Shown here piece after piece: positions 1-11,983 of a DNA stretch of 64,000 nucleotides. The notes under the pieces were generated by a model, which ran no database searches, had not been told where the DNA came from, and was given only the letters and a program-made list of their open reading frames with translations. Positions within the stretch are counted from its first letter, which is position 1. Every line of letters begins with the position of its first letter. This DNA is from Ideonella_A sp963843805 (GTDB lineage: Bacteria; Pseudomonadota; Gammaproteobacteria; Burkholderiales; Burkholderiaceae_C): assembly GCA_963843805.1 (NCBI GenBank), contig CAWJLY010000005.1, positions 182,141 through 246,140 on the forward strand. The letters are read 5' to 3'. The translations under genes and the position numbers were made by a program.

Positions 1-854
1 GAGCCGTCGACAAACACCGCAAAGCGCGAGCCGCTGTAATAGGCGTAGCCGCCGAGATCAGCCAGATCGACGCCGAGCCTGACGTCGGGATGAACCCGCT
101 CGACATGATCGGCCAGCAAACGAAGATCGTCGAGCGCACGCTGCAGTTGCTGGCGCGGCGGCAACACATGCTGCGCCTGGGTCAAGATGTCGAGCGATCC
201 GTACAGGCCGAGCAGCTCGCGCAACCCGCTGCGCGATTCGGCCGGAAAATCGGCAGTGGCCGCGTCGAGGGCCGAAGGGTCTTTCGCAGCCAACGCACTG
301 ACCACCGCGGAAAGCCTGACCGCATCGACCGGTACACCGGCCAACAAGGCGCGCACAATCCGCGTATCGCCGAGATCCAATACCAGGCCGCCGATGCCGG
401 CTTTGGCCAGACCGTCGAGCGCCAGATCGATCACCTCGATCTCGGCTTCGATACCCGCATGGCCGTAGATTTCAGCGCCGAACTGCAGCGGCTCGCGGCT
501 GCCACTCGAGCCGGCCGGCCGGGTGTGCAAAACCGGCCCGCAATAACAAAGCCGCGCCAGGCCTTCGCGGTTGAGCAGGTGGGCATCGATTCGCGCCACC
601 TGGGGCGTGGTATCGGCCCGGATGCCCAGCGTGCGTCCGCTGAGCTGATCGGCGAACTTGAATGTCTGCAGATCCAGAGCGTGCCCGGTGCCGGACAGCA
701 GGGATTCCAGATGCTCGAGCAGCGGCGGGATCACCAGCTCGTAGCCACTGCGCCGCGCCCCGTCAATCAGGCCCCGGCGCAACGCCTCGATATGCCTGGC
801 CTGCGCGGGAAGCACATCCGAAATGTGCTCAGGCAACAGCCAAGCAGACGACAT
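1..854 (-). CDS. hisZ: HisZ, ATP phosphoribosyltransferase regulatory subunit (3' end cut off by window)
   Basis: HisZ is a catalytically inactive histidyl-tRNA synthetase paralogue that joins short-form HisG to make the active first enzyme of histidine biosynthesis. Reading the minus strand from the ATG at 854 gives an unbroken frame to the window edge: about 284 residues starting MSSAWLLPEHISDVLPAQ, with the class II synthetase-like motifs RADTTPQVARIDAH and QFGAEIYGHAG. The frame has no stop inside the window, so the C-terminus is missing. It is the last gene of the hflX-hflK-hflC-DUF2065-hisZ string, its usual place in Burkholderiales. HisS itself lies at about 8.4-9.6 kb, so this is the paralogue, not the tRNA synthetase. 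Confidence 0.93.
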   Translation of the reverse strand, partial: MSSAWLLPEHISDVLPAQARHIEALRRGLIDGARRSGYELVIPPLLEHLESLLSGTGHALDLQTFKFADQLSGRTLGIRADTTPQVARIDAHLLNREGLARLCYCGPVLHTRPAGSSGSREPLQFGAEIYGHAGIEAEIEVIDLALDGLAKAGIGGLVLDLGDTRIVRALLAGVPVDAVRLSAVVSALAAKDPSALDAATADFPAESRSGLRELLGLYGSLDILTQAQHVLPPRQQLQRALDDLRLLADHVERVHPDVRLGVDLADLGGYAYYSGSRFAVFVDG

Positions 855-953
855 GTGAATTCAACAAGTATGTAAAGCGGGCATTGTACCGGCCACTGTC
901 GGCCATCGACACGTCCGATTGCAGCCGGGGGCAGGAGCGAAGCGACCGGGGCC

Positions 954-1142
954 CTATTTCCAGAATACAAACAGCATCGCCACCCCTGCCAGCATGCTCG
1001 ACAGACCGATGAAGCGGATCTGCCCGTCGCTCATCTTGACGGCGCGCTCGAAGATGTTGCGCCACGCCGACGGACTGAAAAACGGCAACAGGCCTTCGAC
1101 GACCAGCATCAGCGCCAGCGCGCCCAACAGCAGGTCTCCCAC
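954..1142 (-). CDS. DUF2065 (YjeT-like) small inner-membrane protein
   Basis: A 62-residue protein with two hydrophobic segments, about residues 2-20 (LLLGALALMLVVEGLLPFF) and 44-60 (LSSMLAGVAMLFVFW), joined by a short charged loop. This matches the DUF2065/YjeT family in length and topology. The family is regularly found between hflC and hisZ or purA; its function is unknown. It starts 13 bases after the hflC stop, so it is very likely cotranscribed with hflKC. Confidence 0.88.
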   Translation of the reverse strand: MGDLLLGALALMLVVEGLLPFFSPSAWRNIFERAVKMSDGQIRFIGLSSMLAGVAMLFVFWK

Positions 1143-1155
1143 TGCGGCGGCTCCT

Positions 1156-2059
1156 TCAGCGACGTGTTGCCGGCCCGGCGGGCGTCGCCGGGCTGCCCGC
1201 GTTGCGCATCGCCTTGAAGAACTCGCTGTTCGGGTCGACCACCATCACGTCGGACTTGCTGCGAAAGCTCGCCCGGTAGGCCTCCAGGCTGCGGTAGAAC
1301 TGGGCGAACTGCGGATCGCGGCCAAAGGCCTCGGCAAAAATCGCGGCAGCAGCACCGTCGCCTTCGCCCTTGACTTTCTGCGCCTCGCGATAGGCCTCGG
1401 CAACGATCACATCGCGTTGTCGATCGGCGTCGGCGCGAATCTTTTCGCTTTCGGCCGCACCGGTCGATCGCAACTCGTTGGCGACGCGCTTGCGTTCGGA
1501 TTCCATGCGCCGATAGATCGAATCGGTGATCGTCGCCGAGAAATCGACTCGCTTGATCCGCACGTCGACGATCTGGATACCGAAGGAGGTTGCCTCGTCC
1601 GTCAGTCGCTGGCGCACACCCTGCATCACCCGCTCGCGATCGGTGGCAAGCATCTCCTGAACGGTGCGTTTGGTCACCTCTTCGTTGAAGGCCGCCTGCA
1701 CGATCGGGCTCAGCCGCGATTCGAGATTGCGCACATCCACACCGTTGTTGCGGATGAACTGGCGGGCGTCGGTGATGCGCCACTTGATCAGCCAATCGAT
1801 CACCAGTGCCTTTTTCTCGGCGGTGAAGATCGGCCGCGTTTCAGGGCTGTCCATGCGTGTGCACACGGCGGTCGAGAAAGACGACGTTCTGAAACGGCGG
1901 CGGCATCTTGAACTTGAGGCCCGGGGTGGTCACCACTTCCTTGATCTCGCCCAGGGCGTAGATCACGGCGAACTGCCGCTGATCGACAATGAACAAGGTG
2001 GAAAACGCAATCATCAGCGCGATCAACACGCCGGAAACAATCAGACCAATGCGATTCAT
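1156..2059 (-). CDS. hflC: HflC, modulator of FtsH protease (one frameshift)
   Basis: HflC is a membrane-anchored SPFH/band-7 protein that forms the HflKC cage around FtsH and restrains it. The N-terminal part (1841-2059, MNRIGLIVSGVLIALMIAFS) has the signal anchor and the start of the SPFH domain; the rest (1156-1866) continues with MDSPETRPIFTAEKKALVID through the SPFH and coiled-coil region to the C-terminal FYRSLEAYRASF segment. The two parts lie in different frames and join near 1855, where one base too many is present. It starts 18 bases after hflK. The combined protein is full length, so I take the frameshift to be a sequence error. Confidence 0.9.
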
Positions 2060-2077
2060 GTCAGGAAGACTCCGGGT

Positions 2078-3430
2078 TCAGCGACCATCGCGGTCGCGGC
2101 CACGCTGGCCGTCGCGCGAACGGACATCGACCGCCGCGGCGGGCGCGATCGGAGCGGGATCGGCTGCCGCCGGAGCGACCGCGGCATTCGTTTCCACACC
2201 TGCCTGCGACAACAGCTTGTCCAGCGGCAAGTAAAGGAGATTCGAATTGCTGCGGCTTTCGACCATCACTTTGCTGACGTTGGAGTAGACCTGCTGCATG
2301 GTGTCGATGTACATGCGATCGCGGGTGACGGTGGGTGCTTTCTGATACTGAGTCAACACGCTGGCGAAGCGGCTGGCATCACCTTGCGCCTGCGCCGTGA
2401 CGCGAGCCTTGTAGCCTTCGGCCTCTTCGCGCAGGCGCGCCGCGGTACCTTGCGCTTTCGGGATGACGTCGTTGGCGTACGCCTGGCCTTCGTTCTTCAG
2501 CCGTTCACGATCAGCGCCAGCCTTGAAGGCATCGTCGAACGCCGCCTGCACCTGTTCGGGCGCCTGCACGCTCTGCATGTTGACGTTGGCCACCACGATG
2601 CCGGCCTTCAGGCGGTCGAGCTGCTCCTGGATCGACTTGACCAGATCGGCAGCGATCGCATCGCGCCGTTCGTAGAGCACCGAATCCATCACGCTTTTGC
2701 CGACGATTTCGCGCACCGCCGATTCAGCCGCCTGGACCACGGCTTCATCGGGATTGCGGTTCTCGAACAGATAGGCGCGCGCATCCTTCAGGCGATATTG
2801 AACCGTGAAGCGGATGTCGACGATGTTTTCATCTTGCGTCAGCATCGACGAATCACGAATCCCGGTCGACTGGACCACCGCGCTGCGCCCGACTTCGACC
2901 GAACGAAGCTGCGTCACCGGCACGGTTTCGTGGGCCTGAAACGGATACGGCAATCGCCACTGGATGCCGGCGTCGGAGGTATGGCTGAACTTGCCGAACG
3001 AGGTGACGACTGCCTGCTGGCCCTCTTGCACGATGAAGATGCCGCTGCCCAGCCAGATCAGCAGGACAACGCCTCCAATCAGACCGGCGCCGATGCCGGC
3101 GCTGCGCAAATTGGGCTGGAAGTTGGGGCCACCGCCACCACCGCCTTCCCCGCCCCCGCGTGGCGGATTCGGCCCACGGCCCGGGCCCTTGTTGCCGAAC
3201 AGGCCACTCAGTTTGCGGTTGAAATCGCGCCACAACTCGTCGAGATCAGGCGGACCATCGTTGCGGTTGCCGTTGCTCAGCGTCAGGTTGTCAGCCAGCG
3301 GCCGGGCATGTGAACGGCCGGTTGCCCGTCTGGAAAGCCCCGCAATCAACCGACGCGCCGACAGCAGCAGATCGCGCAGCGGCGAGCGCGGCGGCGGTGG
3401 AACGGATTGGATAGTCGATCGAATGCTCAT
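2078..3430 (-). CDS. hflK: HflK, modulator of FtsH protease
   Basis: Partner of HflC in the FtsH-regulating SPFH complex. The frame is intact. It carries the family signature GPPDLDELWRDFNRKL, a Gly-rich linker (GGGEGGGGGG), one transmembrane segment (LIGGVVLLIWLGSGIFIV), the SPFH domain and a C-terminal coiled coil. An Ala/Pro-rich tail follows the conserved YLPLDKLL segment. The start is uncertain: the ATG at 3430 (MSIRST) gives 450 residues, with about 55 poorly conserved residues before GPPDLDE; the family usually begins about 15 residues before that motif, but no ATG or clear ribosome site is visible there. It follows hflX and precedes hflC by 18 bases. Confidence 0.92.
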   Translation of the reverse strand: MSIRSTIQSVPPPPRSPLRDLLLSARRLIAGLSRRATGRSHARPLADNLTLSNGNRNDGPPDLDELWRDFNRKLSGLFGNKGPGRGPNPPRGGGEGGGGGGPNFQPNLRSAGIGAGLIGGVVLLIWLGSGIFIVQEGQQAVVTSFGKFSHTSDAGIQWRLPYPFQAHETVPVTQLRSVEVGRSAVVQSTGIRDSSMLTQDENIVDIRFTVQYRLKDARAYLFENRNPDEAVVQAAESAVREIVGKSVMDSVLYERRDAIAADLVKSIQEQLDRLKAGIVVANVNMQSVQAPEQVQAAFDDAFKAGADRERLKNEGQAYANDVIPKAQGTAARLREEAEGYKARVTAQAQGDASRFASVLTQYQKAPTVTRDRMYIDTMQQVYSNVSKVMVESRSNSNLLYLPLDKLLSQAGVETNAAVAPAAADPAPIAPAAAVDVRSRDGQRGRDRDGR

Positions 3431-3538
3431 GCTGCGGAAGAATGGAAAACGTTGGGCGAACAATCGACGGCATCGTCGGTCTGCTGTTCGGACTGGCTGG
3501 GTGCCGGTGACGCTGCAGCAAACCCTTGCAGGTGCTCA

Positions 3539-4793
<1,255 letters not shown>

Positions 4794-5039
4794 TCAGGGG
4801 GTCTGCTCCGGCGCTTCGGCAGCGCTGAAATTGACTGCGCGGCTCGGCACGACGGTCGAGATCGCGTGCTTGTAGACCATCTGCGTGACCGTATTGCGCA
4901 GCAGCACGACATACTGGTCGAAAGATTCGATATGGCCCTGCAGCTTGATGCCATTGACCAGGTAGATCGAAACCGGCACATGCTCCTTGCGAAGCAGATT
5001 CAGGAACGGATCCTGAAGAAGCTGGCCTTTGTTGCTCAC
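4794..5039 (-). CDS. hfq: Hfq, RNA chaperone
   Basis: Hfq forms a hexameric ring that pairs small RNAs with mRNAs. I choose the GTG at 5039, which gives MSNKGQLLQDPFLNLLRKEH and 81 residues; an ATG at 5102 would add 21 residues not found in the family. A ribosome site (GGAG) lies 8 bases upstream of the GTG. The Sm1 region (QLLQDPFLNLL) and the Sm2 motif with YKHA at residues 56-59 are intact, including K57 and H58 of the proximal RNA-binding face. The short tail (AAEAPEQTP) is typical of beta-proteobacteria. It sits between der and hflX as expected. Confidence 0.97.
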   Translation of the reverse strand: MSNKGQLLQDPFLNLLRKEHVPVSIYLVNGIKLQGHIESFDQYVVLLRNTVTQMVYKHAISTVVPSRAVNFSAAEAPEQTP

Positions 5040-5118
5040 GATATTCTCCGTGTTGGAAAGTGGGACTAGATCCGATGTTACGGTACCACAGCGGCTTGAC
5101 AAGACCCGGGCGGTTGGC

Positions 5119-6461
5119 TCAGCTTTCCTTGCCCGGGAAAGGGTTGCGGCTCGAGCGCATCTCGATGCGCAGCGGCGTGCCGGTCAGCTTGAAGTGGGCG
5201 CGGATGCGCGCTTCGAGATAGCGCTTGTAGACATCGGTCACATGCTCGAGCGAATTGCCGTGAACGACGACCAGCGGCGGGTTCATGCCGCCCTGGTGCG
5301 CATAGCGCAGTTTCGGCCGGAACATGCCGGAGCGCTTCGGCGCCTGGTGCTCGACCGCCTCCTGCACCAGCCGGGTCAGGACCGGCGTCGACATCTTGCA
5401 GGTCGCCGAGGCATGGGCGTCGGCAATCGCCTTCCAGACCGGACCCAGCCCCTGCCGCTTGATCGCCGAGATATTCAGCACCGGCGCAAATTTCAGGAAG
5501 GCCAGCCGCTGCTCGATCGAGCGCTGCAGCAGCTCCTTCTGATAGGCGTCGACCGCATCCCACTTGTTGACCGCAATGACGACCGCCCGGCCGCTGTCGA
5601 GGATATAGCCGGCGATGTGGGCATCCTGCTCGCTGACGCCCTGCGTCGCATCGAGCAGCAGCAGCACGACATTGGCGTCGGCGATCGCCTGCAGCGTCTT
5701 GACGACCGAAAATTTCTCGATCGCCTCGAACACCTTGCCCTTGCGGCGCAGACCGGCGGTGTCGATCAGCTGAAACTGCTGGCCGTTGCGCTCGAACGGC
5801 ACGGTGATCGCGTCGCGCGTCGTGCCCGGCATGTCGAAGGCGACCAGGCGCTCCTCGCCGAGCCAGGTATTGATCAGCGTGCTCTTGCCGACATTGGGCC
5901 GCCCGGCCACCGCCAGCCGGATCGGCGCGTTGGCCGTCGGCGTCGGCCTCGTCGTCGGACGTTCGGGCTCGAAATGCGCCAGCGCCGCGTCGAGCAGGCT
6001 GCGGATGCCCTGGCCGTGGGCCGCACGAGACCGGATGCGGTTCGCCGATGCCGAGTTCGTGGAATTCACCGAGCAGCGGCGACTCGACCATGCCTTCGGC
6101 CTTGTTGGCGGCCAGGATCACGTGCTTGCCGACCGTGCGCAGATAACGCGCGATGTCGTGGTCCTGCCCCGAAACGCCGGCGCGGATATCGACGACGAAA
6201 ATGACCGCATCGGCCTCGGCGACCGCCTGCCGCGTCTGCTTGCGCCATCTCCCGGACGATGCCGGTCGTGCTGTCGGGCTCGAAGCCGCCGGTATCGACG
6301 ACGATGAATTCGCGCTCGCCGAGCCGGCCGTCGCCGTAGTGGCGGTCGCGGGTCAGGCCGGAAAAGTCGGCGACGATCGCGTCGCGGCTTTTCGTCATGC
6401 GGTTGAACAACGTCGACTTGCCGACATTGGGCCGCCCGACGATCGCGATGACCGGTTTCAT
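5119..6461 (-). CDS. der: Der (EngA), ribosome-assembly GTPase with two G domains (two frameshifts)
   Basis: Der is an essential tandem-GTPase needed for 50S maturation. G domain 1 begins MKPVIAIVGRPNVGKSTLFN at 6461 with DTGGFEPDSTTG; G domain 2 (below about 6000) has VAGRPNVGKSTLINTWLG, DTAGLRRKGK and NKWD. The C-terminal KH-like domain ends RNPFPGKES. Between about 6240 and 6035 the protein continues in a different frame (QAVAEADAVIFVVDIRAGVS, AANKAEG), after which the first frame resumes. Two compensating single-base indels explain this. All GTPase motifs are present once the frames are joined. It lies between bamB and hfq. Confidence 0.93.
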
Positions 6462-6503
6462 CGCGTCGCTGCGCGGGGTCGATTGCCGCGGACACCGTCC
6501 GCT

Positions 6504-7678
6504 TCACTCGGCGCGCAAGCGCGAACAGGCCGCCGGCGCGGGTGACGACCAGCACCGTCTTGCCCACCACCACCGGCGTGCCGACGATGCCGCTGCCGTC
6601 GGTCGGCAGCCGAAGCTGGGTCGCGCCGTCGGCTTCGACAGGAAGTGCACCGTGCCCGAGGCATCGCCGAAGACCACCGAATCGCCCGCGATCGCCGGCG
6701 TGCCGAGTTGCGCGGTACAGCAGCTTTTCGCTGCTCCAGGCCACTTCGCCGGAGCCGGTCTTCCAGGCCGATGATGCGGTCCGATGCGTCGGCCGCGGCG
6801 ACCAGTTGCTCGTCGGCAGCCAGGCCGTCGGTGCCGCCGAGGTTCTTGGTCCAGCCGAGCGCGCCGCGTTCGGCATTGATGCAGGCGACCGCGGCCTGGA
6901 ACGCGCGCGCGCAGACCACTTCGCCGACGCGCACCGCCGGGCCGACCAGATCGGCCAGCCGCTCGATCTCGTTGGTGCCGCGCGGCGCGGCCATCGCGAC
7001 TTCCCAGCGCACCGAGCCATCGTTCGGGATCGAGCCCGACCAGCCGCGGACCCTGGCCGACCAGCAGGGTATCCTTGTAGGCGGCGATGACGCCGCGCTG
7101 CGCCAGCGTCAGCGGATCGCCGGAGCGCCGGATCTCCCACAGCTGGCGGCCGTCGAGCGCATCGAAGGCCCGCACGCTGCGGTCGCTGCCGAGCACGAAG
7201 ACGCGCTCGCCGGCAACCAGCGGCTCGGTATTGACGCGCACGCCGAGCTTCTTGCGCCAGACCTGGCGGCCGGCCTCGAGCACGACCAGTTCGTTCTCGC
7301 GGGTGACGACCGCGGCATAGCGCCCGTCGCTGCCGACGCCGGCGCTCAAGCGGCGCGCCGACCGACGCGCGCCACAACTCGCGGCCGGTCTCGGCCTGCA
7401 GCGCGACACGGTGCCGTCGCTGCTGGCGACGGTGAACGCGCCCGCATTGACCGCAATCGCCAGCGGAAACTGGACCTCGCCGATGCGTCTGCTGCCAGAC
7501 CACCCGGCCGGCGATCGGAGCTGACGATAGTTTCGAGCGGCGCCGGCTTCGGCTTGTCGGGCCCGCTGGCGCAGCCGGCCAGCAAGATGCCGGCGCAATG
7601 CGACGCGGCCAGCGAGCGGCTGACGGCCGCAGACTCGCGCGCAGCGGTCGCGCGCGGCAGACTGTCAGAACGGCTCAT
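6504..7678 (-). CDS. bamB: BamB, outer-membrane assembly lipoprotein (many frameshifts)
   Basis: BamB is the beta-propeller lipoprotein of the BAM complex that inserts outer-membrane proteins. The start at 7678 gives a signal peptide ending in the lipobox LLAGCASGP. Propeller segments are found in alternating frames: VLGSDRSVRAFDALDGRQLW and AAYKDTLLVGQG in one, ERLADLVGPAVRVGEVVCAR and ERGALGWTKNLGG in another, VAWSSEKLLYR and TPVVVGKTVLVVTRAGGLFA in a third. At least five indels are needed to join them; the stop is at 6504 (LFALRAE). The ATG overlaps the stop of the upstream yfgM-like gene by four bases. Because neighbours are broken the same way, I think this is sequence error. Confidence 0.85.
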
Positions 7679-8330
7679 TGCGCGCCCTCCGGTGCCGCGC
7701 CGAGCGCGGTCAGCTTGGCTTCGACGAGGCGCCGATAGGCCAGCTTGCCGTCCAGCGCCTTCCAGGCCTGCTGGTAGGCGGCCTTGGCCTCGTCGGCCTT
7801 GTCCTGCGCCAGCAGGATATCGCCGCGGCGATCGGCGACCAGCGCCTCGAAGCCCTTGCGCATTCGGCGGCGTCGAGCTGCTTCAGCGCGGCGTCGTATT
7901 GCTTGGCGTCGAACAGCAGGCCGGCCAGCCGCAAGTGCGCCAGCGTCTTGTATTCGTCTTCGACGGCTTCGGCGGCAACCCAGCGCAGCGTCGCCTGGGC
8001 GGCTTCGGCCTGGCCCTTGTCGTACTGCAGCTTGGCCGCCAGCAGCCCGCCCTGCTGGGCGAATGCGGTGCGCGGATAGCGCGACTTCAGATCATCGAAG
8101 ATCTTGCCGACGGTCGCCGCATCGCCGGCTTCGACCGCCTTTTCGAGCTCGTCGTACATGCCGCCGGCGCTGACGGCCTGCTCGCGCTGCCACCAGTTCC
8201 AGCCGTTCCAGGCGGCAAAACTGCCGAGCACCGCGATCAGCGCCCAGGTGATCAGATTGCCGTATTGCTTCCAGAAGGCCTTCAGCTGGTCGAGTTGTTC
8301 TTGTTCTTCGAGGTCGAGTTGCGTTGCCAT
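7675..8330 (-). CDS. YfgM-like TPR membrane protein (one frameshift)
   Basis: A bitopic inner-membrane protein of the YfgM/tetratricopeptide family, which associates with the SecYEG-PpiD periplasmic chaperone site and is usually encoded between hisS and bamB. The start MATQLDLEEQEQLDQLKAFW gives a cytoplasmic N-terminus, one membrane span (LITWALIAVLGSFAAWNGW) and a periplasmic TPR-like domain. Near 7863 the frame shifts; the C-terminus continues RKGFEALVADRRGDILLAQ and ends at 7675, overlapping bamB. Full length is about 218 residues, normal for the family. Confidence 0.87.
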
Positions 8331-8358
8331 GGCGAGAGATCGTTCAGCAAAGGCGAGA

Positions 8359-9644
8359 TTATGCGTTGAGGAGTTCGCGGCCCAGACGGCGACCGCGGCG
8401 AGCGGCAGGCTGCGCTGTGCGACGGCGGCGTCGCGCAGGTTCTTCAGCGCGACTTCGCCGCGCGCCAGTTCGTCGTCGCCGAAGATCAGCGCAAAGCGCG
8501 CGCCGCTGGCATCGGCACGCTTGAATTGCGATTTCATGCCGGCAAAGCCGGCATTCATCAGCACCGAGACGCCGACCTCGCGCAGCGCTTCGAGCGTGGT
8601 CAAGACCTGCGGCAGACCGGCTGGCCCGGGAACCACCGCATAGACCATCGGCGCTGGCGCGACCGGCAGCAGCGACCGAGTTCGTCGAGCAGCAGCAGCA
8701 AGCGCTCCAGCCCGAGGCCGAAACCGACCGCCGGCGCCGGCTTGCCGCCGAGTTGCTCGATCAGGCCGTCGTAGCGGCCGCCGCCGCAGACCGTGCCCTG
8801 CGCGCCGAGCCGATCGGTGACCCATTCGAATACGGTCAGGTTGTAATAGTCGAGGCCGCGCACCAGCCGCGGATTCAGCCGGTACGGCAGGCCGGCCGCA
8901 TCGAGCACCGCGCGCAACCGCGTCGAAATGGGCCAGCGATTCGGCGCCGAGAAAATCGGGCAGCTTCGGCGCGGCATCGATCAGCGCCTGCATCGCCGGA
9001 TTCTTGCTGTCGAGGATGCGCAGCGGGTTGCTGTGCAGGCGGCGCTGCGAATCATCGTCGAGCTGATCGGCATGGGCCTCGAAATAGGCGACCAGCGCCG
9101 CGCGATGCGCCTGCCGTTCGGCGGGCTGGCCGAGGCTGTTCAGTTCGAGCCGCACATCGTCGCCTTCGCGCAGGCCCAAGCGGCGCCACAGCGCGCGCAG
9201 CATCAGGATCAGTTCGGCATCGACATCCGGCCCGGCATAGCCGAGCGCCTCGGCGCCGAACTGGTGGAACTGGCGCGAACGGCCTTTTTGCGGCCGCTCG
9301 TGGCGAAACATCGGGCCGATGTAGTAGAGCCGGCGCCCGCCTTCGCGCAGCAGGTTGTGTTCGTTCATCGCCCGCACGACACCGGCGGTGCTTTCCGGGC
9401 GCAAGGTCAGGCGATCGCCATTCATCGAATCCTCGAACGAATACATCTCCTTCTCGACGATGTCGGTCACCTCGCCGAGGCCGCGCACGAACAGCGCCGT
9501 CGGCTCGACGATCGGCGTGCGCATGTTGGCATAGCCGTAACGCGCCATCAGGCTGCGGATCTGTTGTTCGAGCCATTCCCAGCGCGCCGATTCAGGCGGC
9601 AGGATGTCGCTCATGCCTTTGACGGCTTTCAGGGGTTCAGCCAT
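8359..9644 (-). CDS. hisS: HisS, histidyl-tRNA synthetase (three frameshifts)
   Basis: Class II synthetase charging tRNA-His. Starting MAEPLKAVKGMSDILPPES, the protein shows motif 2 (FRHERPQKGRSRQFHQFG) and the HisRS signature RLVRGLDYYN and GRYDGL. Between about 8925 and 8680 the sequence runs in a second frame (RAVLDAAGLPYRLNPRLVRG) before returning to the first. A third indel near 8370 hides the natural end: removing it gives WAAELLNA and a TAA at 8359. As written, the first frame has no stop between ispG and the yfgM-like gene, which is an artefact of these indels. Confidence 0.92.
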
Positions 9645-9721
9645 GTGATCGATTAGAAGGGTTTGTGTGCTCGAAACGAGGCGCGCCTGCTGCTGCAGGC
9701 GGCCGATCGACGCGATCGGGG

Positions 9722-11052
9722 TCAGGCGGTTTCGGCAGGCCTGAGCCTGTTCCGGCCGGCCGTGCGGATCGCCGAAGCGCTTGTCGATATAGGCCGAGAC
9801 CAGGTCGTGGAACTCGCCGACGATGTTGTCGCCGCGCAGCGTCAAGGCCTTTTCGCCATCGATGAAGACCGGCGCCGCCGGCGATTCACCGGTGCCGGGC
9901 AGGCTGATGCCGATATCGGCATGTTTGCTTTCGCCGGGCCCGTTGACGATGCAGCCCATCACCGCCACCTTCAGATTCTCGACGCCGGGATATTTGCCGC
10001 GCCAGACCGGCATCTGCGCGCGCAGGAAGTCGTCGATCTGCTTGGCGAGTTCCTGGAAGGTGGTGCTGGTGGTGCGGCCGCAACCCGGGCAGGCGGTGAC
10101 GCTCGGGTTGAACGCGCGCAAGCCCAGCGACTGCAGGATTTCCAGCGCGATCACCACCTCCTGCGTGCGCGCTTCGCCGGGCTGCGGCGTCAGCGAGACG
10201 CGGATGGTGTCGCCGATGCCTTCCTGCAGCAGCAACGCCAGTGCCGCCGTCGAGGCGACCGTGCCCTTGGTGCCCATGCCGGCTTCGGTCAGGCCCAGGT
10301 GCAGCGCATAGTCGCAGCGCTGCGCCAGCGCGCGATAGACGGTGACCAGATCCTGCACGCCGCTCATCTTGCACGACAGGATGATCTGATTGCGCCGGCA
10401 GGCCGATCGCCTGCGCCTCGCGCGCCGATTCGATCGCCGAGCTGACGATCGCGCGGTACATGATCTGCTTGGGCTCGAACGGCTCGGCCAGGCGCGCGTT
10501 GTCGTCCATCATCCGCGCCAGCAGTTCCTGATCGAGGCTGCCCCAGTTGACGCCGATGCGCACCGCCTTGTCGTACCTGGCGGCGATCTCGATCATCTGC
10601 GCGAACTGCCGATCGCCCTTTTCGCCCTTGCCGACATTGCCCGGATTGATGCGGTATTTCGACAGGGCTTGCGCGCAATCGGGAAAGTCGCTCAGCAGAC
10701 GATGGCCGTTGTAGTGGAAGTCGCCGACCAGCGGCACATCGATGCCCATCCGGTCGAGTTGCTCGCGGATGTGCGGCACCGCGGCGGCCGCCTCCGGCGT
10801 ATTGACGGTGATGCGCACCAGTTCGGAGCCGGCGATGGCCAGCTCCTTGACCTGGATCGCGGTACCGATCACATCGACCGTATCGGTATTGGTCATCGAC
10901 TGCACCCGCACCGGCGCATCGCCGCCGATGGTGACCAGCCGATCACCCCAGCGCACCTGCGCCTGCAGGCGGTTGCGCGACGCCGGCGCCGCCGGCTCGA
11001 TGAACGCGTCGAGCGCCGGTTGATCTGCGACCGGCGGTTGTTGATATGGCAG
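9722..11052 (-). CDS. ispG: IspG (GcpE), 4-hydroxy-3-methylbut-2-enyl-diphosphate synthase (frameshifted)
   Basis: IspG is the [4Fe-4S] enzyme that makes HMBPP in the MEP isoprenoid pathway. The N-terminal TIM-barrel part has TIGGDAPVRVQSMTNTDT and RINPGNVG; after a frameshift near 10380 it continues MSGVQDLVTVYRAL and the iron-sulfur domain with CPGCGRTT and MGCIVNGPGE (the three cluster cysteines). The start is unclear: the frame opens just after the rodZ stop with CTG at 11052 and no ATG, so an early indel is possible. The end is also uncertain; a TGA at 9722 in a neighbouring frame fits a normal C-terminus. Confidence 0.9.
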
Positions 11053-11983
11053 TCACTTCAGTTGCACCCGGGCGATATTTTCGTTGGTCATCGGCGCCAG
11101 ATCGATCAGTTCGCCGCGGTAGCGCAACTCGGTCACAGCGGCATTGCCGATTTTGACCCGCATCGGCATGACCCCGTCGAGCATCACGGTTTCATCGGGC
11201 TTCAGGCTGCGCGACAGCAGCACGCGGTCGCGGCCGTCCTTGACCTCGATCCACGATTCGGCGCGCGCGCGCAACTGCGAGCGCACCGGCGCCCGGCGGC
11301 CGGCGCCGCGGCGTCGACTGGCCACCGCAGGCGCGTGGTCCGCGGCGGCCGGCGCCGGGTGCTCGTGCCGGCGGCGCCGGCGCAGGCGACTGCGAGCCGC
11401 GGCAGCGCCGGCACTGGCGGCGCGGCCGGATCGGCAGGCGGCATTCGACCGACGGTTTCGGTCGTCGCGTTCGGCGGCAGGATCCGACTTGAACGAATCG
11501 ATGGCCTCGCTGACCATCGAGACGGTCGACTGCATGAAGCCGTTGGGCAGGAAATACAGCAGCGCGGCCAGCGTCAAGCACCAGCGCCGGCGCCCACAAG
11601 GACTTCGCCACCGCCACCCAGGCCAGCGGATCGAGCCGCGACGGATGATCGCGAAACGGCGCATTCAGGCCTTCGCTGACCATTTCGATGCGATGCCCGG
11701 AGGCCGGCGGCAACAGCGCCAGCACCGGTGCGGCATCGATCTTCAGGGTGCGGCACATCGCCTGCGCCAGGGCACGCGCAAAGGTTGCATCGGGCAATTC
11801 GTCGAAACGCTCGGCCTCGAGCAGTTCGAGCTTGTTCACCCTGACCTTCATCGAGGTGGCCAGCATGTCGATCGACAGGCCCTGTGCCTCGCGCGCCTCG
11901 CGCAACATGCGCCCGGCGCCACCCGTGGCGCCGCGTCCGCTGCCGCGGACGTGCCGCTGCCCGTCTCGGACCGCCTCATTCAT
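11053..11983 (-). CDS. rodZ: RodZ-like cytoskeletal protein (HTH plus DUF4115, frameshifted)
   Basis: RodZ links MreB filaments to the inner membrane and sets cell shape. The N-terminus from 11983 (MNEAVRDG) contains a helix-turn-helix domain (LREAREAQGLSIDMLATSMK ... ELLEAERFDELP). It is followed by a membrane span (LTLAALLYFLPNG), reached through an indel near 11600. After a low-complexity linker that is scrambled by further indels, the C-terminal beta domain (SWIEVKDGRDRVLL ... LRYRGELIDLAP) ends at 11053. The order pilF-rodZ-ispG-hisS is the usual one. The start overlaps the end of pilF by eight bases. Confidence 0.87.

Noticed and set aside
1664..3313. A 549-codon plus-strand frame over hflC and hflK
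   Set aside because: Shadow of the real minus-strand genes, which have clear SPFH motifs.
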